6,934 nt of DNA from JBNJEM01 sp051745935 (GCA_051745935.1 JBNJEM010000430.1:1-6934); one strand, 5' to 3'. Shown: positions 1 to 6,289, numbered from the stretch's first letter. Program-made: numbers and translations. The notes: generated by a model not told the origin, from the letters alone.

Positions 1-79
1 CAACGCAAGATTCCCTCGGGCAAGCCGGGACGTTGACGGCCGTCAACGTCCCCGGCTTGCCCGAGGGAATCTTGCGTTG
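1..79. repeat. 79-bp near-perfect palindrome without a loop
   Basis: Positions 1-39 are the reverse complement of 40-79 except for one extra G:C in the right arm, near position 60. The centre reads GTTGACGGCCGTCAAC, so there is essentially no loop. As RNA or single-stranded DNA this would form a very long hairpin, and as duplex DNA a cruciform. No T-tract follows, so it is not a classical intrinsic terminator. The left arm begins at the window edge, so a longer element to the left cannot be excluded. It may be a dispersed palindromic (REP or MITE-like) element, or a strong bidirectional transcription barrier. Confidence 0.9.
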
Positions 80-93
80 CTGACTCGAGTCGC

Positions 94-152
94 GGGCCAC
101 CCATTGGCGGAGCACGTGTAGCTCCCTGGTACCAGTGCGGGGCATCTCATGC
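94..152. repeat. Dispersed intergenic repeat, copy 1
   Basis: This stretch aligns with 1323-1380 over its full length, with one single-base gap and roughly 80% identity. Both copies start with GGGCCACCCAT, share ACGTG in the middle and end with GGGGCATCTCATGC. Between these lies a CTGGTACCAG palindrome at the place where copy 2 has a 7-bp hairpin. The copies flank the DUF4349 gene in the same orientation. This looks like a genome-wide dispersed element, but only a genome search could show that. Confidence 0.7.
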
Positions 153-398
153 GGGCTGCCGTGTTTGCGGCCGTGTCGCGGCGTCTGTGAACGGCTGCGC
201 CGCCCCGAACAAGGCCGGCTGCTCACCTTGCATGCTTTTTGGGTCCGGGCGCGACCGTCATCGTCTTATGAGAGCCGGTGGGCAAATCGCCCTGGTGAGA
301 AATCCGGGAATAATCGGAACCCCCATGCGCATCTAAGTAGCGGGCAAGCGTTCCGTTCAAAACAAAACGCGAACTTTCTTCCGGAGGAGGGCCAACTC

Positions 399-1241
399 AT
401 GCGACGCGTCTGGATTCTATGGCTGGTCGGTGTTTTGGGATGCGGCGGCGCGGAGATGGAACCTGGTGCGAGCGGGACATCGAGCGGCGAGGACACGCGG
501 CATGCCGAAAGCCTGGTCGGGTCCGAAGGCGAAACGAATGTCGCCGAGGGAGAGGACGGCCCGCATCCACGGCGGATCATTTACACGGCCAACGTGGACC
601 TGGTGGTCGAGGACTTCGAGGGGGTGCCGCGCCAAGTGACGGAGCTGGCCGAGCGATTTGAAGGCTACGTGGCGAGCTCGACGCTGCACGGCGAGCCAGG
701 CGCGCCGCGTCGCGGAACCTGGACCATCCGCGTGCCGGTTGAAGACTACTCGAAGCTGCTGGCCCAGGCACGGGAACTGGGGGAGCTTCGCGCGTTGACC
801 TCCAACTCGAGAGACGTCAGCGAGGAATACTACGACGTCGAGGCACGAATTCGCAATAAGCAGAAAACGGAATCGCGACTCGTCACGCTGCTCGAAGAGG
901 AAACTGGAAACCTGGAGCAGGTTTTGGAGGTGGAAGAGAAACTGGATCGCGTCCGCGAGGAAATCGAGCGGATGCAGGGGCGGCTCCGCGTGTTGGAGGA
1001 CCAGACCTCACTCGCCACGGTGACGGTCACCATCGAGCAGATCCGGGGCTACGAGGCGGAAGAGGAACCTGACTTTGGCACCCGTGTCCAACGCGCTTTC
1101 CGCGGTTCGCTGGCCGCGCTGGTCAACACCGCCGAGAACGTTTTGATCGTGGTCGTGGCCGCTTCCCCCTGGCTTGCCGTCCTGGCCGTGTTCGCCTCGA
1201 TCATCGGCCTGATCGCGTGGCTGACCAGACGCGGTGGCTGA
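399..1241 (+). CDS. DUF4349 domain-containing lipoprotein with C-terminal membrane segment
   Basis: The product is 280 aa. The start is the ATG at 399, preceded by a strong Shine-Dalgarno GGAGGAGG at 383-390 and followed at once by a lipoprotein signal peptide: MRR, a hydrophobic core and lipobox VLGC with lipidated Cys15. The open frame extends back to 135, but that part lacks these signals. Residues 16-57 are a polar, acidic linker. Residues 58-115 (RRIIYTANVDLVVEDF, then TWTIRVPVEDY) match the start of the DUF4349 fold. Residues about 140-200 are charged and heptad-like, so probably a coiled coil (DVEARIRNKQKTE, LEVEEKLDRVREEIERMQ), followed by a short beta stretch, ATVTVTI. Residues about 247-275 form one or two hydrophobic membrane segments ending in TRRGG. 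DUF4349 proteins are envelope proteins of unknown function. No same-strand neighbour is present to suggest a role. The family call is from recall of its layout. Confidence 0.85.
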   Translation: MRRVWILWLVGVLGCGGAEMEPGASGTSSGEDTRHAESLVGSEGETNVAEGEDGPHPRRIIYTANVDLVVEDFEGVPRQVTELAERFEGYVASSTLHGEPGAPRRGTWTIRVPVEDYSKLLAQARELGELRALTSNSRDVSEEYYDVEARIRNKQKTESRLVTLLEEETGNLEQVLEVEEKLDRVREEIERMQGRLRVLEDQTSLATVTVTIEQIRGYEAEEEPDFGTRVQRAFRGSLAALVNTAENVLIVVVAASPWLAVLAVFASIIGLIAWLTRRGG

Positions 1242-1322
1242 ATCAGCGAGCGCGATGACGCAACGGATCTTCCAGTAGATTCCGACAAAGAGAACGGCCC
1301 TTAGCAGCGGAAAACAATGAGG

Positions 1323-1380
1323 GGGCCACCCATAGCGAAAAACGTGAAACTCCCCGGGACCAGCCCGGGGCATCTCATGC
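1323..1380. repeat. Dispersed intergenic repeat, copy 2, with GC hairpin
   Basis: This is the partner of the copy at 94-152, in the same orientation. It carries a perfect 7-bp stem, CCCCGGG (1352-1358) and CCCGGGG (1364-1370), with a 5-nt loop. It lies about 110 bp past the stop of the DUF4349 gene. It could slow transcription or protect the 3' end of the mRNA, but the bases after the stem (CATCTCATGC) are not a U-tract, so intrinsic termination is not supported. Confidence 0.7.
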
Positions 1381-1711
1381 AGCGCGGGTAACCGCCGTGA
1401 TGGCGCGAGGAACCTGAGTCTCCGCTGGCCCGAGCTGGGAACATCACTCGAACTCCTTGAATCAGACAGTTATTTCTTTACAGATCCTAAGTGGTTTCAT
1501 GCTCAATGGGTTTTGCGTTGTTCCGTGCGCTTCTCTCTAGTGGACACTTGGAGGCCTCGGTGGACCATGGACTTGGGTAGGGTCACGCCGACGGCATCCA
1601 GCAGCCCCTGAAGACTTGGCTGCGGTTTTGGGATAACGCGCCTCGATCTTGCAATCCGTGCCGTGGTTGATACTATCCATTCTCATGTGAGTGTGACCTC
1701 GTCGCGGCGCA

Positions 1712-1783
1712 CATCTTTTTGTCTGGCATCTTTTTGTCGAACAACTGTCATTTCAGGACAAAAACATGCAAGACAAAAACACC
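1712..1783. repeat. Two mirrored 15-bp-period arrays
   Basis: The sequence CATCTTTTTGTC occurs at 1712-1723 and again at 1727-1738, a 15-bp period. After an 18-bp centre the complementary-type units GACAAAAACATG (1757-1768) and GACAAAAACACC (1772-1783) follow, again 15 bp apart. The left pair and right pair are imperfect inverted repeats of each other and can pair over about 27 bp. No T-tract terminator geometry or gene is associated. It sits in the gap between convergent genes. Confidence 0.75.
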
Positions 1784-1971
1784 GCATTTTATCCAAGATA
1801 TTCAGTGGCTACGCTTCCGCCCTTGAAACACGCTAACTGGTCGTAAATAAACAACTTACGCTAGAATAGAGCTGGAACCTCCGATGCAACATCCCGGGCG
1901 GTCGAAATCCGGAGATCAGAATCCCAACTAACCCGGACGAGCCGGACCTGTCGCGAAATCACGTCGGTCGT

Positions 1972-3720
1972 TTAGTCGTCCGGGGTTTCTTTCGCCGGTG
2001 TCACGCCCTCGACCGGTTCGACGGGTTGCTTGCTCGGTGGCGGTTCGGAGGCCCTCAGCCGCAGGGCCCGCGCCACGGCCTGGCGGCTGTAGTCGATCGA
2101 TTCTCCCAGGATCCTGACGGCTTCCTGGTCGGCGTGGAAGCCCATGGAGTTCTCGCTGCTGATGAAATCGAGCCGCCACATGGCTTTCTTCTGCAGCTCG
2201 AAGATCGGGCCGAGTTCCTCGGGGGTCGCGCCGGCGGCCTGGCTCTCGCGGATGGCATCCAGCATGTCGGTCATGGCCGCCGCGGCGCGGAGCAGTTGGT
2301 CCCGCGTGCGGGACTGGATGGTCTTGACCCGATCACGCAGCTCGTCCTCCGGCACGTTGTGGCAGGTCTGGCAGGCGTTGTTGATGTTGAGAAGGGGACT
2401 GCGTACCCAATGGCTGCTTACCTTCGTCGCGCCCTGGCGCTCGTAGGGCATGTGGCAATCGGCGCAGCTGACGCCGCTGCGGGCGTGAATGCCCTGGCTC
2501 CACAACTCGAACTCGGGATGCTGGGCTTTGTAGACCGGCGCGCCGGTCTCGCCGTGTTCGTAATCGAAGAACGGAGTGCCATCGGGGAAGACGTGGTCGT
2601 CGTAGGTCTTTTCAATCTGCTCCATCTTCAAGCCCTCGTCCCACGGATAGAAGAGGGTCTCCTTGGCCGCGCAGTAATATTCCACATGGCATTGCGCGCA
2701 CACGAAAACGCGCATCTCCTGGCGGCTGGCCAGAACGTTTGGGTCGTATGGCTCCTGGCGATTGCCCTGTCGCCATCGTTCGATGCTGGGGGAATGCGGA
2801 ACGGGCGAGGAACTCTTGGCCAAGGCCGCCACGCCTCGCATGAACGCGGGCCGCGTGACTCGCACCCGCAGCGTCTCCGGGTCGTGGCAATCGATGCAGC
2901 TCACCGGGTGGGCCTCCCCCGTCTCCCGTGGCGACCGCTCATCCTCGGTGGATCCCGACGCGGAGTCGGATTGATTGGCGGTCCCCGCCTTGACCTTCGT
3001 CGATTCACCTGGAAACAGCGGCGGGTTTTCGCCTGGCGTGCCGTCTGGCGTTTTTTGAAGTTCCGCGTGCGCGGCGCCGTAGTCCATTGTGCTGGCGATT
3101 TCGAAGCCCTTCGTGACCGCCGGCCAGTTGAATCCGGCGGCCAGCGCCTCGGCGTCCGGTTGCTTGCCAGCCGCCTCCATGCCGAGCCGCCGATAGGTGG
3201 GAATGATCGACGCGTGACAGTGGAGACACGCGCCAGTTTGTTGACGTTTCGTGACCCGCTCCGTAACCTTCTGGTCGTAAAGCATGTAGGCATGTCCGCG
3301 AGCTTCCCGATAATCGATGCTGAAGGCGTAGCCCGCGTAAAGCCGGCGCAGCCACGGGTGCTCTTCCAGCTTGCTCGCCGGCATGGCGCTCGAACCGCCG
3401 AACTCCGTTTCAGTGGTGTCGACCGTGAGGCGATACGTGTCGAACTGGTAAGGCCAATTGATTCCCCACGGCGCGGGATCGGTGGTCACTTCATCCACCT
3501 CCACGAGCCGGACGAACGGATGCCGCGCCTCCTGGCGGTGCTCGAATATCGACACGAGCAGCGCCGTCACGCCGAATGTCAACGCCGCCACAATCAACAG
3601 CAACAGCGATAAGAGCACCACGCGCCGGCGCCCTTGCCGTTCCTTTCCACTGGCCTGTTCGTTGGTGGTGGCCACGGTTTCCGGTGCTTCTTGGTGGTGA
3701 TCGGACTTGTCGGGATTCAT
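1972..3720 (-). CDS. nrfA: Ammonia-forming cytochrome c nitrite reductase NrfA (cytochrome c552)
   Basis: NrfA reduces nitrite to ammonium with six electrons at a pentaheme centre outside the cytoplasmic membrane. The start at 3720 is chosen because GGAG lies 7-8 bases upstream, giving 582 aa; in-frame starts at 3783 (GTG) and 3759 lack a ribosome site. A 33-residue polar, RRR-ending tail precedes a membrane segment at about 34-59. Five CXXCH hemes follow: C165-H169, C275-H279, C341-H345, C419-H423 and C450-H454. The first, active-site heme is CLHCH rather than the classical CXXCK. The known active-site residues are present: Arg141 (ARGHAY), Tyr348 (CHVEYY) and His401 (KAQH). The calcium-site residues Glu347, Lys398 and Gln400 are also present. 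Distal His candidates are His412, His437 and His529 (SMGFH). An acidic, Ser-rich insert at about 238-270 precedes heme 2, and the Pro-rich tail after about 558 is extra. Its electron donor NrfH is encoded 266 bp upstream on the same strand. Confidence 0.95.
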   Translation of the reverse strand: MNPDKSDHHQEAPETVATTNEQASGKERQGRRRVVLLSLLLLIVAALTFGVTALLVSIFEHRQEARHPFVRLVEVDEVTTDPAPWGINWPYQFDTYRLTVDTTETEFGGSSAMPASKLEEHPWLRRLYAGYAFSIDYREARGHAYMLYDQKVTERVTKRQQTGACLHCHASIIPTYRRLGMEAAGKQPDAEALAAGFNWPAVTKGFEIASTMDYGAAHAELQKTPDGTPGENPPLFPGESTKVKAGTANQSDSASGSTEDERSPRETGEAHPVSCIDCHDPETLRVRVTRPAFMRGVAALAKSSSPVPHSPSIERWRQGNRQEPYDPNVLASRQEMRVFVCAQCHVEYYCAAKETLFYPWDEGLKMEQIEKTYDDHVFPDGTPFFDYEHGETGAPVYKAQHPEFELWSQGIHARSGVSCADCHMPYERQGATKVSSHWVRSPLLNINNACQTCHNVPEDELRDRVKTIQSRTRDQLLRAAAAMTDMLDAIRESQAAGATPEELGPIFELQKKAMWRLDFISSENSMGFHADQEAVRILGESIDYSRQAVARALRLRASEPPPSKQPVEPVEGVTPAKETPDD

Positions 3721-3811
3721 GGTCAGCTCCGTGTTCGGTGCGGTGAAGTTGGCATTCATGCCGCTACTGGGCAACCGTGACACACTCCGCCGACGGCCGT
3801 GGGCATGGGCC

Positions 3812-3840
3812 AGTATATTTCAGGCGGTCGGATTTGTCCG
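3812..3840 (-). promoter_or_regulatory. Possible nrfA promoter inside the shared element
   Basis: On the minus strand, CGGACA (3840-3835, four of six matches to TTGACA) is separated by 17 bp from TATACT (3817-3812, five of six matches to TATAAT), about 90 bp before the nrfA start. The second copy of the surrounding element, at 6757-6859, has a perfect TATAAT at the matching place, with a weaker -35 (CGGAAA). This is a consensus match only, and the vegetative promoter consensus of this organism is unknown. Confidence 0.25.
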
Positions 3841-3916
3841 GGTGGAAAGCTGCTCGACGCAAGCCGTCCTCCCGCCCTTCGGACTCGCGGCGCACAATGT
3901 CACCCGAGACCGGTAT
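3814..3916 (-). repeat. 103-bp element shared with 6757-6859 (copy A)
   Basis: Read on the minus strand, this segment of the nrfH-nrfA gap matches 6757-6859 on the plus strand at 88 of 103 positions without gaps. Shared blocks include CGCCGCGAGTCCGA, GGGAGGACGGCTTGCGTCG and CCGCCTGAAATATA. One frame is open in both copies and gives similar peptides: 26 of 34 residues agree, for example REDGLRRAAFHP. The opposite strand is also open in both copies and gives about 25 of 34 identical residues. Coding and its direction are therefore not established. In this copy an in-frame TGA lies two codons before the matched block and no good start codon follows. It may be the remnant of a short gene family or a conserved regulatory or mobile element. 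Confidence 0.75.
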
Positions 3917-3986
3917 GAATCACGGTCGCATTTCGTAAGACGGATAAGAGTGTCGCTGCTGATTTGGCTTTCGATCGAGCGAGGTC

Positions 3987-4505
3987 TTACCGCCGGGCGT
4001 GGCCCGCGTCGGCGTGGCAGTGGACACAGCCAAGCATGTCATCACCGTGTTCGGCCGGCAACATCCACCGGACAACGTCTTCATGGCAATGCAGGCACGC
4101 GTTCTGCGTAACTCGACGATTCCTCGGTTTGATTTGAATCGGTTCGTGGAAATTCTCCAGCGTGAAGGCCAGCGAGTGAAAGAACCCGTTATCCGCCTTC
4201 GTGATCCATTTGCCCGCGAAGTCATGGGGAAGATGGCAATCGTTGCACACGGCCACGTGCCGGTGGCCGGAGTTCAGCCAAGAATCATAGTGGCCCTGCA
4301 TGACGTGACAGTTCGCGCAGGCCTTCGGGGCATCGCTCAAATACGCCGTGCCCTGCCCATAACCAAACGTGAACACGCCGACTCCCACCAAGCCCCCAAG
4401 CAGGACGGCAATGGCAATCGGAAGAATCCTCAGCCAATCCAGTCGACTAAACAAACCCGGGGCAGCGGCCCCGCCGGTTTCGGGTGGAGTCGTCCTTTCA
4501 GCCAT
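3987..4505 (-). CDS. nrfH: NrfH, NapC/NirT-family tetraheme quinol dehydrogenase
   Basis: NrfH anchors NrfA to the membrane, oxidises menaquinol-type quinols and passes electrons to NrfA. The 172-aa product starts at the ATG at 4505, with GGGAGGAG about 9 bases upstream. An N-terminal membrane segment (about 25-48, ILPIAIAVLLGGLVGVGVF) precedes a short periplasmic domain with four CXXCH motifs: C63-H67, C87-H91, C137-H141 and C160-H164. The first reads CANCHVM, the CXXCHXM form typical of NrfH, in which the Met can serve as axial ligand. The segment KWITKADNGFFHS (99-111) carries the conserved Lys, Asp and His region around the quinol site. The length fits the family. The gene is upstream of nrfA on the same strand with a 266-bp gap that holds the shared element. 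NapC or another NirT-type protein is the alternative, but the four hemes, the CXXCHXM motif and adjacent nrfA favour NrfH. Confidence 0.93.
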   Translation of the reverse strand: MAERTTPPETGGAAAPGLFSRLDWLRILPIAIAVLLGGLVGVGVFTFGYGQGTAYLSDAPKACANCHVMQGHYDSWLNSGHRHVAVCNDCHLPHDFAGKWITKADNGFFHSLAFTLENFHEPIQIKPRNRRVTQNACLHCHEDVVRWMLPAEHGDDMLGCVHCHADAGHARR

Positions 4506-4683
4506 CAGGTGCCTCTCCTCCCAGAACGATTCTCGAACCGACCTGTTCCGCGCATGTTTCTCTCATCTTCTTCTCGAGCCGCCTGGGCGTCTCGGATGAG
4601 TGGCACGAACCCGCTGCCCGCCGTCAAGCCACCGACATGTACCGGGTCCCCGGCAACCCTGACCTCGCCCGCTCGTGCGTCCT

Positions 4684-5421
4684 CTATTTCTCCGCCACCA
4701 CAATCAAGTCCACACTCTTTTCCCGATCATAGGCCTCATTGTTGTAACCGCCGAGGAATTGGACGCTCGAGGCTCCGGCTCTCCTTGCGATCCGTTCCAC
4801 TTCCGCCGCCTCGAGTCCCAAAAACGGCAGGGATTCGTTCCACATGCCCACCGGCGCGTCCAGTTGGGTGACAATGAGGTCCACGTAGCCGGTGCAACGG
4901 GACCGGTGAACGCCCTTGATGATCAACACGTCTCCTTGTTCCAGCGTGGCGATCTTGCACTTCTGCCAGTGGCATGGTCCATCGGTCAAACGCCACAAGT
5001 TGACGACGTGCAAAATGACCAAACCGCTCTGCCGGACAGCGGTAAACATATTTCGGAGGACTTTCTCCACCGCGGCCATGTCGTCCGCCAACGCCAAGGA
5101 ATTTCCCACGCAGATGGCGGCGTCGAATGGCGTTTCCACCTGCACGGGCTCTTCAAACCCCCGCACAACCCAACGCAAGCCGCGTGGCTCGCCGAATTTC
5201 GCCCGCGCGCGAGCGATCATCTGGGGACTAATGTCCGCCCCTTCGACTTGCAGTCCCCATGAGTGGAACATGGCGGCGTGCCGTCCCGTGCCGCACGCCA
5301 CGTCCAAGACGCGCTGCGCGTTGACGCCCGCGAATAAGCCGCCATAAAACGGCTTTTCATGGTCGAGTCGGATGTTCCAGTCGATCATCGCCTCGTAGAC
5401 ATCTGTCACGTCATCGAACAT
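4684..5421 (-). CDS. Class I SAM-dependent methyltransferase, substrate unknown
   Basis: The 245-aa soluble product starts at the ATG at 5421, behind a GGAGGGAG ribosome site with about 7-base spacing. It has the Rossmann-type methyltransferase signature: motif I VLDVACGTGRHA (38-49), the acidic residue ending strand 2 (ADIS, Asp63), and FDAAICVGNSLALADD (99-114) at the motif IV position. A second half with a beta-rich insert (120-200) precedes the C-terminal strand VDLIVVAEK. The order resembles small-molecule N- or O-methyltransferases of the Methyltransf_11/25 group. The substrate cannot be read from the sequence. No transmembrane segment or signal peptide is visible. It lies between the hemerythrin-like gene and nrfH with gaps of about 200 and 178 bp, so co-transcription is possible but not shown. 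Confidence 0.88.
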   Translation of the reverse strand: MFDDVTDVYEAMIDWNIRLDHEKPFYGGLFAGVNAQRVLDVACGTGRHAAMFHSWGLQVEGADISPQMIARARAKFGEPRGLRWVVRGFEEPVQVETPFDAAICVGNSLALADDMAAVEKVLRNMFTAVRQSGLVILHVVNLWRLTDGPCHWQKCKIATLEQGDVLIIKGVHRSRCTGYVDLIVTQLDAPVGMWNESLPFLGLEAAEVERIARRAGASSVQFLGGYNNEAYDREKSVDLIVVAEK

Positions 5422-5572
5422 GGGGTAGCTCCCTCCGCATACGTGGGGATCTCATGCACGTGGCCGGGCCAAAGTCCATTGTTACATTGTTCCCGCTTTC
5501 GCCGCAATCCTGCATGATGTCCACATGTCCAAATCGGGTCGGAATGAAGGCGTCTCTGACATCCTTTGTCAT
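5411..5572 (-). CDS. Doubtful 53-aa ORF between the hemerythrin and methyltransferase genes
   Basis: An ATG at 5572 opens a 53-codon frame ending in TGA at 5411-5413, overlapping the methyltransferase start by 11 bases (ATGTTCGATGA), which is an arrangement that would allow translational coupling. The peptide begins MTKDVRDAFIP and contains HVDIMQDCGESGNNV. I recognise no family. The ribosome site is weak (GGGA about 10 bases upstream), codon use is mixed, and the last 11 codons run through a dispersed-repeat segment. The frame is in phase with the hemerythrin-like gene and is open back to that gene's TGA stop. It may simply be spacer DNA. Confidence 0.2.
   Translation of the reverse strand: MTKDVRDAFIPTRFGHVDIMQDCGESGNNVTMDFGPATCMRSPRMRRELPHVR
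5425..5457. repeat. Partial third copy of the dispersed repeat
   Basis: GTAGCTCCCT and GGGGATCTCATGC bracket a variable core, matching the second half of the repeat at 94-152 (GTAGCTCCCT ... GGGGCATCTCATGC), with a total length difference of two bases. On the minus strand its end supplies the GGAGGGAG ribosome site of the methyltransferase gene. The homology is short, so it could be coincidental. Confidence 0.45.
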
Positions 5573-5623
5573 CCACGCATGTTCCCGTGCGGCAACGTGG
5601 AACAGCGCTCGGGATCGCGGAAT

Positions 5624-6229
5624 TCACCCATGGCAAGGACCACATCCGTGCTCCGTGTGAGTTGTCGACGCGCGAGGTACGTCATACCGGTCGGCCAATC
5701 CGTTCGCGATGTTCACATACGTTTCATGGACACCTCCCCCGATTTCCTCGGATTCCACCTTCCCGAAGGTGCGCAGCAGTTCGCCCTGGTCTTCGTCCGT
5801 GAAGGCCTGATTGGCCATCGGGTACAGGCAGTGATCCTCCTTTTGGATATGGTCGCGCAGCAGGACACTGTAGACCCGAGCATGATGGGTGAACTCCCGA
5901 AGCCCGCTCGCATCGCCCTCGGACGCGGCCTCGATGCTTTCATCCATCACGCGAACGTGGTTCCGGGCCTGCTGGTGTTCGGCCCTCATCACGCCGGTGG
6001 GCCCGCCCTCCCGCGGCAACCCTTTGGCTTCCATGGCCGGGAACAGGTGATCTTCCTCCTTCGCGTGGTGGCACCGGTCGGCGAAGTTTCGAAAGAAAGT
6101 CACGGCGTCCCGAGCTGATTGTTTGTCCAGCCGGCCGTCGGAACTGGCCTGCTCGGTCATCTTTTCGAGACAGCTTAAAACCTGTTCGATAACTCGGTGT
6201 TCGTCGCTAAGAATGTCTGTCGGTTTCAT
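5624..6229 (-). CDS. Hemerythrin-like (HHE) di-iron domain protein
   Basis: The product is a 201-aa cytoplasmic four-helix-bundle protein. The ATG at 6229 is chosen because AAAGGAAAA lies about 7-10 bases upstream and the protein then starts MKPTDILSDEHRVIEQVL, as hemerythrin-like proteins usually do. In-frame starts at 6301 (GTG) and 6265 lack a ribosome site. Probable iron ligands are His11, His55 and Glu59 (HHAKEEDHLFP), His85 (RAEHQQAR), and His127 and Glu131 (RDHIQKEDHCLYP). Hemerythrin-domain proteins bind O2 or NO, or take part in oxygen sensing and in repair of iron-sulfur clusters under nitrosative stress. The signature alone does not separate these roles. The C-terminal tail after the bundle ends THTEHGCGPCHG, a His/Cys-rich segment that could bind metal or heme-site iron. 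It is the first gene of the minus-strand cluster that ends with nrfHA. Confidence 0.9.
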   Translation of the reverse strand: MKPTDILSDEHRVIEQVLSCLEKMTEQASSDGRLDKQSARDAVTFFRNFADRCHHAKEEDHLFPAMEAKGLPREGGPTGVMRAEHQQARNHVRVMDESIEAASEGDASGLREFTHHARVYSVLLRDHIQKEDHCLYPMANQAFTDEDQGELLRTFGKVESEEIGGGVHETYVNIANGLADRYDVPRASTTHTEHGCGPCHG

Positions 6230-6289
6230 GGGATGTTTTCCTTTCAGGGAACATGATGCCGCCATCGGACAACCGGGACACAAGGGGCG

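Larger units (their letters stand above)
1242..1971. other. 730-bp gene-poor gap between convergent genes
   Basis: The gap lies between the 3' ends of the DUF4349 gene and nrfA. It contains the second dispersed repeat with its hairpin (1323-1380) and a pair of mirrored 15-bp-period arrays (1712-1783). The stretch 1500-1700 has a minus-strand frame of about 58 codons without a start codon or ribosome site, which I do not call. From 1784 to 1971 the DNA is locally AT-richer, with no recognisable gene, tRNA or terminator with a T-tract. Confidence 0.7.

Noticed and set aside
135..398. Upstream extension of the DUF4349 gene
   Set aside because: The lipoprotein signal and strong ribosome site fix the start at 399. 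The extension is polar and runs through the end of a dispersed repeat.
1352..1370. Intrinsic terminator of the DUF4349 gene
   Set aside because: The hairpin is real, but it is part of a dispersed repeat, lies about 110 bp past the stop and has no T-tract.
1008..1373. Minus-strand frame of 121 codons
   Set aside because: It is antisense to the coiled-coil and membrane part of the DUF4349 gene and starts inside a dispersed repeat.
1517..1690. Minus-strand frame of about 58 codons in the long gap
   Set aside because: It has no start codon near its beginning, no ribosome site and no recognisable family. This length arises often by chance in GC-rich DNA.
2026..3612. Open frame of 528 codons on the plus strand
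   Set aside because: It lies antisense to nrfA, whose heme motifs and active-site residues are unmistakable. GC-rich codon use keeps the complementary frame open.
3999..4871. Open frame of 290 codons on the plus strand
   Set aside because: It runs antisense through nrfH and into the methyltransferase gene, has no recognisable domain and no ribosome site.
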